64,000 nt of DNA from Clarkia xantiana subsp. parviflora (taxonomy: Eukaryota; Streptophyta; Magnoliopsida; Myrtales; Onagraceae): NCBI GenBank assembly GCA_036873135.1, contig JAPTYO010000009.1, positions 29,161,756 to 29,225,755 on the forward strand. The letters are read 5' to 3'. A model generated the notes under the pieces. It was given only the letters and a program-made list of their open reading frames with translations. It was not told where the DNA came from and did not search any database. Shown here one piece after another: positions 32,446 through 43,014 of this stretch. Each line of letters opens with the position of its first letter. Positions within the stretch are counted from its first letter, which is position 1. The position numbers and the translations under genes are program-made.

Positions 32446-34398
32446 GATGGTATCATAGCTAGTCGATCAAGGACCTGATTCACGCTTCGTTTTCAGTTTC
32501 TGGATTGATCGATCATCATTCCTTCATGTTTTCATGCAATTTCAGCTCGATTCAGTCTCGCTAGTCAGCTTCAGCTCAGATTCTCAGATTCTCTCATGCT
32601 GCTGATCTAGCGCTTCATTTCCATGCCACCTCCTGCTTTCATGTTTCCACCTCCTGCTTACATGTTAGCAGCAGCTGTCAATCAGCAGCAGATCTGAAAT
32701 TCCAATTTATATGCTCTCAATCAGCAGCAGATCTCAGATTCATCGACTCGCGATCGAGTAATCAGCAATTAGTTCAGATCAACACCAGCAATCGGATCAG
32801 AGGACATGCTTCTTCTCCATCAGCATCTAAGATCTGTGAGGCTCCTTCTTCCATTGGCATCGACTTCTTCTCCATCAACATCACGGTTCTCCATCACCAT
32901 CTCCGATATGTGCTTCTTCTTTTCTGGTCATGGACGTGATGCTTCAGAATGCCGTGCCTCTTCTCCGTTCTTCTCCGAGCAGCTCCGATCCGTTCTTCTC
33001 CGAGCAGCTCCGTGTTAGAGCACGGTTCTTCTTTAGGTCCTCTCTGATCTGGCTTGTGAAATCTATCTGTTGCTATATTCACACTGCATGTGCCACCTCA
33101 TGCTGTCATTCATTAGTTTAGTCTTCATATTGAATTGGTGACTAGTGGAGCTGAAATTGGGATTTACATTCTGAAGGCTGTTCTTCACTGATTTCAACCA
33201 TGGATATAATCGACTCTAGTCTGATTAAGATAGTTTTGCTGTTTTTCCCTGCTGTGGTTCAGTTTTCTCACCTGATTTGAGTTGAGAGTTATGCTGCAGT
33301 TCTGCTTTTCCAGAAGACTTTCTAACTTTTTGAAAGCTGGTGATCTGGTGCTTCATTTTTATGCCACCTCCTGCTTTCATGTTTCCACCTCCTACTTACA
33401 TTTTAGCAGCAGCTGTCAATCAGCAGCAGATCTGAAATTCCAATTTATATGCTCTCAATCAGCAGCAGATCTCAGATTCATCGACTCGCGAACGAGTAAT
33501 CAGCAATTAGTTCAGATCAACATCAGCAATCAGATCAGAGGACCTGCTTCTTCTCCATCAGCATTTCATATCTGTGAGGCTCCTTCTTCCATTGGCATCG
33601 GCTTCTTCTCCATCAGCATCTCCGATATGTGCTTCTTCTTCTTTTCTGGTCACGGACGTGATGATTCGGGATGCCGTGCCTCTTCTCCGTTCTTCTCCGA
33701 GTAGCTCCAATCTGCTCTTCTCCGAGCAGCTCCGTGTCAGAGCACGGTTCTTCTTTAGGTCCTTCTCTGATCTGGCTTGTGAAATCTATCTATTGCTATA
33801 TTCACACTGCATCTGCCACCTCATGCTGTCATTCATTAGTTTTGTCTTCATATTGAATTGGTGACTAGTGGAGCTGAAATTGGGATTTACATTCTGAAGG
33901 TCGTTCTTCACTGATTTCAATCATGGATATAATCGACTCTAGTCTGATTAAGATAGTTTTTCTGTTTTTCCCTGCTCTGGTTCATTTTTCTCACCTGATT
34001 TGAGTTGAGAGTTATGCTTCAATTCTGCTTTTCCAAAAGACTTCCTAACCGTTTGAAAGCTGAAAATTGATCCTAATGTTGCGGATTGGTGTCAAGAAAC
34101 TTTGTTGATGAGAAATTCTAAGGATTCAAGTGATTACAATGCTCTAAGTGGACTCCGAGTTTCAGTTTTTAAAGCAGTGACAGATGCAAACCAGCACAGC
34201 TGCAATTTGTAGACTCAGAAATCGAGGTTGAGAATTGAGTTTTCTGGTTCAAAGTTTCAGCAGCTTCTTCCTCTCGATCACGCAGCAGCACTAAGAAGAC
34301 TTTGTAGCAGCAGCAATGACAAAAAGGAGGGCTGATTTGAAGAGTAATCAAAGTGAAAAGTTGGGGACAGATTTAGAAGGTTGGAGTAGTATAGGAAA

Positions 34399-34590
34399 TG
34401 ATAGAGTATTATAGGTTTGAGTATTAGAAATATAGTCATCTATGTTTAGGATCTTACCATATTGTCCTTAGGTGTTCCTATATAAGGACACTACCTTCTT
34501 TGTTATCTATACCTTTGAGCAGTACACAATGTTTTCTAACATACTTTCTTTGTCCCCTTCATTCTCTCCATGGTTTATCCTAATTACTAA
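34399..34590 (+). repeat. Element T LTR 4
   Basis: Close copy followed at 34593 by TGGTATCATAGC. Confidence 0.8.
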
Positions 34591-35797
34591 GATGGTATCA
34601 TAGCCGGTCGATCAAGGACCTGATTCACGCTTCGTTTTCTGTTTCTGGATTGATCGATCATCATTCCTTCATGTTTTCATGCAATTTCAGCTCGATTCAG
34701 TCTCGCTAGTCAGCTTCAGCTCAGATTCTCAGATTCTCTCATGTTGCTGATCTGGTGCTTCATTTCCATGCCACCTCCTGCTTTCATGTTTCCACCTCCT
34801 ACCTACATGTTAGCAGCAGCTGTCAATCAGCAGCAGATCTGAAATTCCAATTTATATGCTCTCAATCAGCAGCAGATCTCATATTCATCGACTCGCGAAC
34901 GAGTAATCAGCAATTAGTTCAGATCAACATCAGCAATCGGATCAAAGGACCTGCTTCTTCTCCATCAGCATCTCATTTCTGTGAGGCTCCTTCTTCCATT
35001 GGCATCAGCTTCTTCTCAATCAGCATCACGGTTCTCCATCAGCATCTCTGATATGTGTTTCTTTTTCTTTTCTGGTCATGGACGTGATGCTTCTGGATGC
35101 CGTGCCTCTTCTCTGTTCTTCTCCGAGCAGCTCCGTGTCAGAGCACGTTTCTTCCTTAGGTCCTCTCTGATCTGGCTGGTGAAATCTATCTCTTGCTATA
35201 TTCACACTGCATCTGCCACCTCATGCTATCATTCATTAATTTTGTCTCCATATTGAATTGGTGACTAGTGGAGCTGAAATTGGGATTTACATTCTGAATG
35301 ATGTTCTTCACTGATTTCAACCATGGATATAATCGACTCTAGTCTGATTAAGATAGTTTTGCTGGTTTTCCCTGCTGTGGTTCAGTTTTCTCACCTGATT
35401 TGAGTTGAGAGTTATGCTGCAATTCTGCTTTTCCAGAAGACTTTCTGACTTTTTGAAAGTTGAAAATTGATCCTAATGCTGCAGATTGGTGTCAAGAAAC
35501 TTTGTTGATGAGAAATTCTAAGGATTCAAGTTATTACAATGCTCTAAATGGACTCCGAGTTTCAGTTTTTAAAGCAGTGACAGATGCAAACCAGCACAGC
35601 TGCAATTTGTAGACTCAGAAATCGAGGTTGAGATTTGAGTTTTCTGGTTCAAAGTTTCAGCAGCTTCTTCCTCTCGATCACGAAGCAGCACTAAGAAGAC
35701 TTTGTAGCAGCAGCAATGACAAAAGGAGGGCTGATTTGAAGAGTAATCAAAGTGAAAAGTTGGGGACAAATTTAGAAGGTTTGAGTAGTATAGGAAA

Positions 35798-35989
35798 TGA
35801 TAGAGTATTATAGGTTTTAGTATTAGAAATATAGTCATCTATGTTTAGGATCTTACCATATAGTCCTTAGGTGTTCCTATATAAGGACACTACCTTCTTT
35901 GTAATCTATACCTTTGAGTAATACACAATGTTTTCTATCATAGTTACTTTGTTCCCTTCATTCTCTCCATGGTTTATCCTAATTACTAA
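35798..35989 (+). repeat. Element T LTR 5
   Basis: Close copy followed at 35992 by TGGTATCATATC, further diverged. Its interior is cut by element D at 36746. Confidence 0.8.
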
Positions 35990-37061
35990 GATGGTATCAT
36001 ATCTGGTCGATCAAGGACCTGATTCACGCTTCGTTTTCAGTTTCTGGATTGATCGATCATCATTCCTTCATGTTTTCATGCAATTTCAGCTCGATTCAGT
36101 CTCGCTAGTCAGCTTCAGCTCAGATTCTTTCATGCTGCTGATCTGGTGCTTCATTTCCATGCCACCTCCTGCTTTCATGTTTCCACCTCCTACTTACATG
36201 TTAGCAGCAGCTGTCAATCAGTAGCAGATCTGAAATTCCAATTTATATGCTCTCAATCAGCAGCAGATCTCAGATTCATCGACTCACGATCGAGTAATCA
36301 GCAATTAGTTCAGATCAACATCAGCAATCGGATTAGAGGACATACTTCTTCTCCATCAGCATCTCAGATCTGTGAGGCTCCTTCTTCCATTGGCATCGGC
36401 TTCGTCTCCATCAGCATCACGGTTCTCCATCAGCATCTCCGATATGTGCTTCTTCTTCTTTTCTGGTTATGGACGTGATGCTTCGGGATGCCGTGCCTCT
36501 TCTTCGTTCTTCTCCGAGCAGGTCCGATCCGTTCTTCTCCGAGCAGCTCCGTGTCAAAGCACGGTTCTTCTTTAGGTCCTCTCTGATCTGGCTTGTGAAA
36601 TTTTTCTGTTGCTATATTCACACTGCATCTGCCACCTCATGCTGTCATTCATTAGTTTTGTCTTCATATTGAATTGGTGACTAGTGGAGCTGAAATTGGG
36701 ATTTACATTCTGAATGCTGTTCTTCACTGATTTCAACCATGGATATTGATGGGTTCCGCTATGGCCGTTAGGCCCTTTAACGGCGAGGAAACGGCAAATA
36801 GGCCCACTGGGCCCTAAAATAGAGGTCAAGAAGACCAAGGTGAAGGGTCCCGACAGAGGGATTCCCGATGATGAAAGGTCCCGACAGAGTCGGTCCCGAT
36901 AGGTGAGCTGGAAGCTCCCGATGAGAAGTCTTTAAGTAGGCCCCGATGACGAATCCCTGAGAATGATTGGCTCTGTCACGATGACGAGGGGCCCCGAGCG
37001 GTGACACAATGAGATAACTCTGGAGTCCCCGATATTGGTCGGGACTTGCTATCAGAGGATA

Positions 37062-37200
37062 AGGCCGAGATACGCGGGGCGTGGCCGAGATACGCGGAGC
37101 GTGGCTAAGATAGGCGGAGCGTGGCCGAGATTCGCGGGGCGTGGCCGAGATAAGCGAGATCATGGCCTAGATAGGCGGGATCGTGCCCGAGATACGCGGA
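37062..37200 (+). repeat. ~20-bp tandem repeats in the D LTR
   Basis: About seven imperfect copies of a unit like GTGGCCGAGATACGCGGAGC stand upstream of the TATA box, in the enhancer position of U3. Confidence 0.85.
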
Positions 37201-37254
37201 ATATGGGCTAACCACCCCCAACGGTTCGCCAGGTAACTGAGGTACCTCTCCGCC

Positions 37255-37262
37255 TATAAAAA
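37255..37262 (+). promoter_or_regulatory. TATA box of element D LTR
   Basis: TATAAAAA in CGCCTATAAAAAGGC, downstream of the tandem repeats; a likely pol II promoter. Confidence 0.75.
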
Positions 37263-37465
37263 GGCAGAGGTTACCTCAGATCAATTACGTTTTGATATAC
37301 GATACTTGAGATTACTGCTTGCCAGTCCATACGAGATACTCATTTAAGCATCGGAGAGGGATTCTGGGTCACCGCCCGGTCTATCCCCTCTTGCAGGATT
37401 GCGTGGAGCAAAGGAGCTAGGATCGCCGTCAAAGATCGTGCCGGAGTTCTACCGTGATCCAACAT

Positions 37466-37482
37466 TGGCGCCGTCTGTGGGA
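37466..37482 (+). other. Primer binding site of element D
   Basis: TGGCGCCGTCTGTGGGA, one base after the LTR, shared with the B family. Confidence 0.85.
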
Positions 37483-37500
37483 ACGTAACAAAAAGCTGAT

Positions 37501-40125
37501 ATGCCTTCTACTCGTTCAATGGCGGCTGGCAAGCAAAGAAGACAAGGACAATCTGGTGGTTCCCGTCATCCTGCTGCGACGACCTTGAATTCATCACCGG
37601 AACGTGAGGACCAGAATCTTCTCGCTGCTGAGGTCTCCCAGACAGGGGGGCATAATGAAGGTTCTGAAGATGCTGCTGCTCAACACCAGGGGAATAGGGA
37701 GCAGGAGGCTCCTCCAGCTGCGGACCTGACGAGGGCTGTGGCGGAAGCCATGCCGATGTTTTTGGCAGCCGTGGAGGCTCTCTTAGATCGGAGAGAGGCT
37801 GCGAGGAGGCAAGAGGAGATGCCCCCACTAGAAGAGGAAGCACCCCCACCAGCAGAGGTTCAGAACGTGCGGGAGGCTCAGCCCCGAAGCCAGGGCATGA
37901 GTAGGGAGTCCATTCAGCCAGAGCAATTCGTGGTCGATGGGCCAGGACCAGTGCAGCACAGGACCATTCCCCTTAATGGTCCCATCACCCCCGATCAGGT
38001 GGTGAAGATCGTGAACATCTGCATGGGAGAGCAGAAGCCGCTGGCGTCGGAGCTGAGGGATCGATCCACCCATCCCTTCGTTCCTCGACTCATAGACACC
38101 CTCGCCCCGCCAGGACTGGGTATCCCCACGATTAAGGAGTATGATGGCGAGGGAGATCCAGTTCGTCATGTCCAGAAGCACCTCATGGCGTGTCTGGGCA
38201 GAGCCCCGAATGAAGATATTGTGTGTACGTTGTTCCCGAACACACTGGGCGAGAGAGCTCTAACCTGGTTCTTCAGTCTGCCCCCAGGCTGCATCACTTG
38301 CTGGGCTGATATGCACGACCGCTTCATTCAGCAGTACCAGGGTTGAGACGTCTGCTGAAGAGTGTGAGGTCCCTGACCCAGGTGGTACAGAGGCCCGACG
38401 AGTCGCTGGCGCACTATTACCAGCGGTACACTGCCAGCGTGGCGGAGATTGATGAGGAGATTTCGGAGGGTGAAACCATCCGTGCCTTCATTCGGAACCT
38501 AACAGCCCCTTTACGGTTCCGACTTGATGCACAGCGTGGCTGAGAAAGCTGTGTGGAATATGGAGGCACTGCAGAAGAGGGTGAAGCGGCAAATCGATGT
38601 CCAGGAATCGAAGATATCCGCTGGAGAGCTTGAGCCCCCGAAGTCGAATAAGGGAAAGCAGTCGGTCAAACCCTTAGACGAGCGCAAGTCGAAGGATAAA
38701 GCCGAGAACAGTCGGGGTCAAGGTCGCTCCGATCGGAGGGATGATAGGCGTTCCTCGAAAAAAGACAGGCGGGAGGATCATGACATTCCTCTCAACAGCT
38801 CTTTGGCGGAGGTGTTAACGGTCATGGAGCGACAGGGTATCTCTAGGTACCCCCCGAAGAAGGAAGGAGAGTTTTTGGGATCCCGCACCGACCGCTACTG
38901 TCGATTCCATCGCGCGAATGGCCACGACACCAATCATTGTCGGGAGCTGAAGAAGGAGATCGAAAAGATGATCCAGAAGGGGAAGCTTAAGGAGTTTGTC
39001 GGGGAGAAGCGGTGTCGATCCCGTTCTCGTTCCCGATCACGGTCCCGTTCCCGATCCCGCGATCGATCCCCAAAGAAGAAGAGGTCCGACCCGGAGTCTT
39101 CTGGTGCCTGTAATGAGAAGCAGGGCACTATCAATGTGATTCACGGAGGATTTGCCGCGGGGGGTGATACCTCGTCCTCCCGAGAGGTTTATGCCTCTAG
39201 AATTCCTGCTGCTGTGGTGCTGGGTAAGAGGTCCCGATCCTGGACCCTGAAGGAAGAGATGGTGATCTCCTTTTCATCGGAGGATCTCGTAGGCGTGGAG
39301 ACTCCGCACGATGACGCTCTGGTCGTGACCTTGGATGTGGATGGGTACGAGATGAAGCGGATTCTGATCGATGGAGGGAGCTCCTCCGATATCCTTCTCA
39401 TGGATGTGGTGGAGGCCATGGGGAAAACGAAGAAGGACCTAAAGGAGGCGAACTTCCCGATGGTCGGATTCTCTGGCTTTACCTTCTATCCGCTAGTAGT
39501 GATCACCTTACCAGTGGAGTTTGGTAGCGGGTGGAAATCAGAGAGGAGGAACGTGGAGTTTGTGGTAGTTGAGTCCGCGGGGACCTACAACGCGATTATC
39601 GGGAGAACTACCATCAACCCCCTGATGGCAGTTGCCTCGACTGTTCACCAGAAGATGAAGTTCCCGACCGACCATGGAGTCGGAGAGGTCAAGGGCGACC
39701 AGGTGGCTTCCAGGAAATGTTATGTTAACGCCACCCGAAGAAGAAGACGGGAGGCTATGACCGTCCTCCAGACAGATGCTGATCCCAGAGAAGAGTTTGG
39801 GCGTCCCGCCCCCGTGGAGGATCTGAAGGAAGTCGAGATTGACGGACCTCAGAGGAAGGTGAAAATCGGGTCTGCTCTGACCGAGGAGACGGCCCGAAAA
39901 TTGATCGATCTACTGAAAGAGTTCAAGGAGCTGTTTGCCTGGTCTCCGAGTGACATGCCAGGAATCAGCCCCGACGTGATCGTGCATGAGTTAAAGATTG
40001 ATCCCGCGATCAAGCCTATCACACAGAAAAGGCGCCCGATGGGCATGAGGTGGGCAGGTTGCTCGATGCTGGGTTTATCAAGGAGCTCCGATTCCAGACT
40101 TGGGTTGCTAACCCAGTGCCGGTGA
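37501..40125 (+). pseudogene. Element D gag, protease and RT start, frame-broken
   Basis: ATG 37501 opens Gag. The capsid part (GDPVRHVQKHLMACLG, LFPNTLGERALTWFFS) runs to a TGA at ~38344, where the frame shifts; the next piece (38343-38543, EGETIRAFIRNL) returns to the first frame near 38524. Then come a basic region, the knuckle-like CRFHRANGHDTNHC (~38898-38940), an SR-type repeat (39016-39070), protease (LIDGGSSSDIL, ~39364; AIIGRTTINPL, ~39595) and the start of RT (ELFAWSPSDMPG, ~39930). A further shift near 40045 leads into the RT frame. Gag packages RNA; the protease cuts the polyprotein. Confidence 0.88.
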
Positions 40126-41327
40126 AGAAGAGCAATGGGAAATGGCGGATGTGCGTTGATTTCCGCGACCTGAATAAGGCTTGCCCAAAGGACTGTTACC
40201 TGCTCCCAAGAATCGACCAGTTGGTGGATGCCACGTCGGGACACGAGTTGTTAAGCTTTATGGATGCGTAATCGGGCTATAACCAGATCAAGATGACTAA
40301 GGAAGACGCTCCTCACACAGCATTTTATGCAAACAGTGACATCTATCACTACGATGTCATGCCTTTCGGGTTGATTAATGCCGGGGCAACCTACCAGCGG
40401 ATGGTGAACAAGCTGTTCGGAGATATGCTGGGGAAAACCATGGAGGCTTACGTGGACGATATGCTGGTGAAGTCCCGACAAGCTGAGGATCATGTGCACA
40501 ACCTAGCCACAACGTTTGAGCGGATGAGGCTTCATCAGGTTCGCTTGAACCCGACGAAATGCGCCTTCGGAGTCCACTCGGGGAAGTTTCTGGGCTTTAT
40601 GGTAAGCCAACGAGGAATCGAGGTGAACCCCGAGAAGCTGGGGGCAATCGAGGAGATGCAGTCTCCGATAAATCATCGGGAGGTGCAAGTGCTGAATGGC
40701 CGACTGGCTGCAATGAATCGCTTCCTGTCCAAGGCAAGTGACCGATCTATGCCATTTTTTGAAGTTCTGAGGGCCAACAAGAAGTTTGAGTGGACCGCCA
40801 AGTGTGAAGAGGCGTTCCAGGCACTCAAGCAGCACCTTCGCACCCTCCCGCCGTTGGCGAAACCGGTTCCAGGCGAGCCGCTATATCTTTACTTGGCTGT
40901 TTCTGAATTTGCCATTAACTCTGTGTTAGTGAAGGTTGTCGAGGGTAATCAAGTCCCCGTCTATTATGTAAGCAAGGCGTTTGCCAAATCTGAGATGAAT
41001 TATCCCGCCGTTGAGAAGTATCTCTTTGCGTTGATTATTACTGCTCGGAAGCTGAGGCCTTACTTCCATGCGCATGAGATCACCGTGTTGACGAACCAGC
41101 CTCTAAAGCATTTTTTGAATCGACCTGATACGTCGGGGAGATTAGTGAAATGGGCAATCAAGCTTAGTGAGTTTCGCATACACTTTGCTCCGAGAACGGC
41201 CATTAAGGGCCAGACATTGAAGGATTTCATAGCAGAGTCTACAACCCCCGATCTGGAAGAAGCGGGCCCTGTAGAGGTGGCAACCATGGAGGTCCCAATG
41301 GAAGAACAACCAGAGATGGCAGAGTAA
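40050..41327 (+). pseudogene. Element D reverse transcriptase and RNase H
   Basis: RT reads WRMCVDFRDLNKACP, then a TAA at 40269-40271 just before SGYNQIKM, then MPFGLINAGATYQRM and the catalytic YVDD (40449-40460). The thumb and the first RNase H follow (EEAFQALKQHL, YYVSKAFAKSEMNY, NQPLKHFL). A TAA at 41325-41327 ends the frame, which otherwise continues into the second RNase H. The protein would make cDNA and remove the RNA template. Two in-frame stops make it inactive. Confidence 0.9.
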
Positions 41328-42128
41328 TCAGAACAGCCAAATGAGGAAAATACTTGGGAGATATACACGGATGGCTCCTCGAGTTCAGATGGATCAGGAG
41401 CAGGATTTGTATTGATACCACCAGGCAGAGGTGAGCCGCTTCGATATGCTTTGGCCTTAACGTTTAGGGCCACGAACAACGAAGCTGAGTACGAAGCACT
41501 TATCACGAGCCTGAAAATTGCCAAAGGTACGGGAGTTGCTCACCTGAGAGTGAAGTGTGACGCGGCCCTGATTGTGAACCAGGTTCAAGGGCGATACGAG
41601 GCGAAGAGCCCGATAATGAGGAAGTACCTGCGCGAGGTGCAAGTCTTGAAGGAGAGCTTTAAAAGCTTCGACATCGAGGCGATCCCGAGAGAGGAAAATG
41701 TGGAGGCAGATGCCTTGAGTAAATTTTCCCTAGAAGCACCCTTGGAGGAAAATCGGAAGGTGCACTTCTTGGAGAAGGTGATCTTGTCGACCACCGACCC
41801 AACACAGGTGTGTGCTATTGAAGCAGGATCGGAGGAGGAGCCCACTTGGATGACCCTGATAGTCGCGTACCTGACTACGGGGGCAGTCCCCGACGATAAA
41901 GTAGTAGCTGACAGGATACGTCGGATCGCGGCTAATTACGTGATGCTGGACAATCAGCTATACAAGAAGGGCTGGTTCTCGACTCCGTACTTGAAGTGTG
42001 TGGCCGAACACGACACAAGTCGATTCCTGAGGGAGGTGCACGAAGGGGTCTCGGCTTGTCACGAAGGAGCCCGATCCATTATGAGGAAGGTGCTGAACTT
42101 GGGCTATTATTGGCCTACAATGAGCAAG
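41328..42128 (+). pseudogene. Element D second RNase H and integrase zinc-finger half
   Basis: After the stop at 41327 the same frame encodes an archaeal-type RNase H (IYTDGSSSSDGSGAG, ATNNEAEYEALI, REENVEADALSK), the extra domain typical of Tat elements. It continues into the integrase N-terminus with the two histidines of the HHCC site (HEGVSACHEGA, ~42039-42064) and LGYYWPTMSKEA. Element B2 enters here at 42134; the two cysteines are on the other side at ~52534-52545. Confidence 0.9.
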
Positions 42129-42133
42129 GAGGC

Positions 42134-42963
42134 TGATGGATATACGCCCAATTTGAACCCGTTGACTTCCAAACCGTTGTATTTTTATCGTCCCATTAAC
42201 GTTTATAAATCGAAACTTCAACCCGAACACTTCGCGAGAACATCAACGGCTCGGACGGGGCCGAAGCGCCCGTCCGGCCAAGGTAAACTCACCTAGGTGA
42301 GGTTGGGTGGCCACACCCGACCTCCCCTAGGAGAGATCGGGTCAGCCAACCCGATCTCTCCTAGGGGAGATCGGGTGGACCAACCCGATCTCTCCTAGGA
42401 GGGATGGGGTTGGCCAACCCCATCCTCCCTAGGAGGGGTTGGGTGCCCTCACCCAACCCCTACCCTTGGGGGTCGGATTTCTCCCCCCCCAAGGGCCCCT
42501 GCGCCATTTTCGGACACCCACACCCGGTTCACGTCGCCTACCTTCTCCGTATCCTAAGGTCTTAATTATGCACTTAAAGGTTAATTAATTGTGTTTAAAG
42601 GTTAAACGATGTCATTAAGCCACCTTAATGACACCGTTGCCTATAAATACCCCACCTTCACAACTCATTTGGGCATCTTGGCAATTTGGATTACTTTGCT
42701 CTGACATCTCTCTAGTTTATCTCTCTAAGAAGAATACTGACTTAGGCATCGGAGAGGGTTCACCAGGCACCACCCCCCCCTCCGTGTCTGGTACTGCCCC
42801 TTCTGCAGGGTAGAAGGAGAGAAGAAGCAAAGGAAGGAAGGAAGGAAGGAAGGAAGGACATAGGTTGGGACAGGGCAACTCAGGAATACCGGATCACACA
42901 CATCCCCAGTAAGGAGTGAGATCAAAGCCGACCACCTGTTGACCTAGATCTCATAACCTAACA
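42134..42963 (+). repeat. 5' LTR of B2 (830 bp)
   Basis: Starts TGATGGATATACG and ends CCTAACA. The hairpin array (42293-42465) has five blocks, one fewer than the 3' LTR. TATAAATA is at 42642-42649. Subfamily-specific bases are shared with its partner LTR, not with B1. Confidence 0.95.
42293..42465. repeat. U3 hairpin array, B2 5' LTR (5 blocks)
   Basis: CCTAGG-linked inverted repeats as in B1. The GAGATCGGGT/ACCCGATCTC type occurs twice here and three times in the 3' LTR (51795-51990). Confidence 0.85.
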
Positions 42964-42965
42964 CT

Positions 42966-42981
42966 TGGCGCCGTCTGTGGG
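42966..42981 (+). other. Primer binding site of B2
   Basis: TGGCGCCGTCTGTGGG, two bases after the LTR; identical to D over this length. Confidence 0.85.
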
Positions 42982-43014
42982 CTTCGGACAGAAAGCCTGG
43001 CTATTACACGTGCA

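Larger units (their letters stand above)
29477..36746 (+). mobile_element. Element T: tandem TRIM-like LTR array in the GDSL intron
   Basis: LTR-like segments start at 29477, 30837, 32254, 34399 and 35798 (TGATAGAGTATTATAGG) and each runs ~190 bp to a primer-site-like TGGTATCA. Interiors of ~1.2 kb separate them, giving a chain LTR-interior-LTR-interior of five LTRs and about six interiors. Units are ~1,360-1,420 bp; the one from 32254 is a fused double. No pol or gag is seen; open frames are short and Ser-rich. The first unit has the intact primer site, the others the change CAGAGC to CATAGC or further decay. D interrupts the last unit at 36746. Confidence 0.85.
36747..37464 (+). repeat. 5' LTR of element D (718 bp)
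   Basis: Starts TGATGGGTTCC and ends CCAACA just before the primer site. It contains many CCCGAT/CCCGACA words, a ~20-bp tandem repeat (37062-37200), TATAAAAA at 37255-37262, and the 13-nt motif GCATCGGAGAGGG (37348-37360) shared with the B LTRs. Confidence 0.9.
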
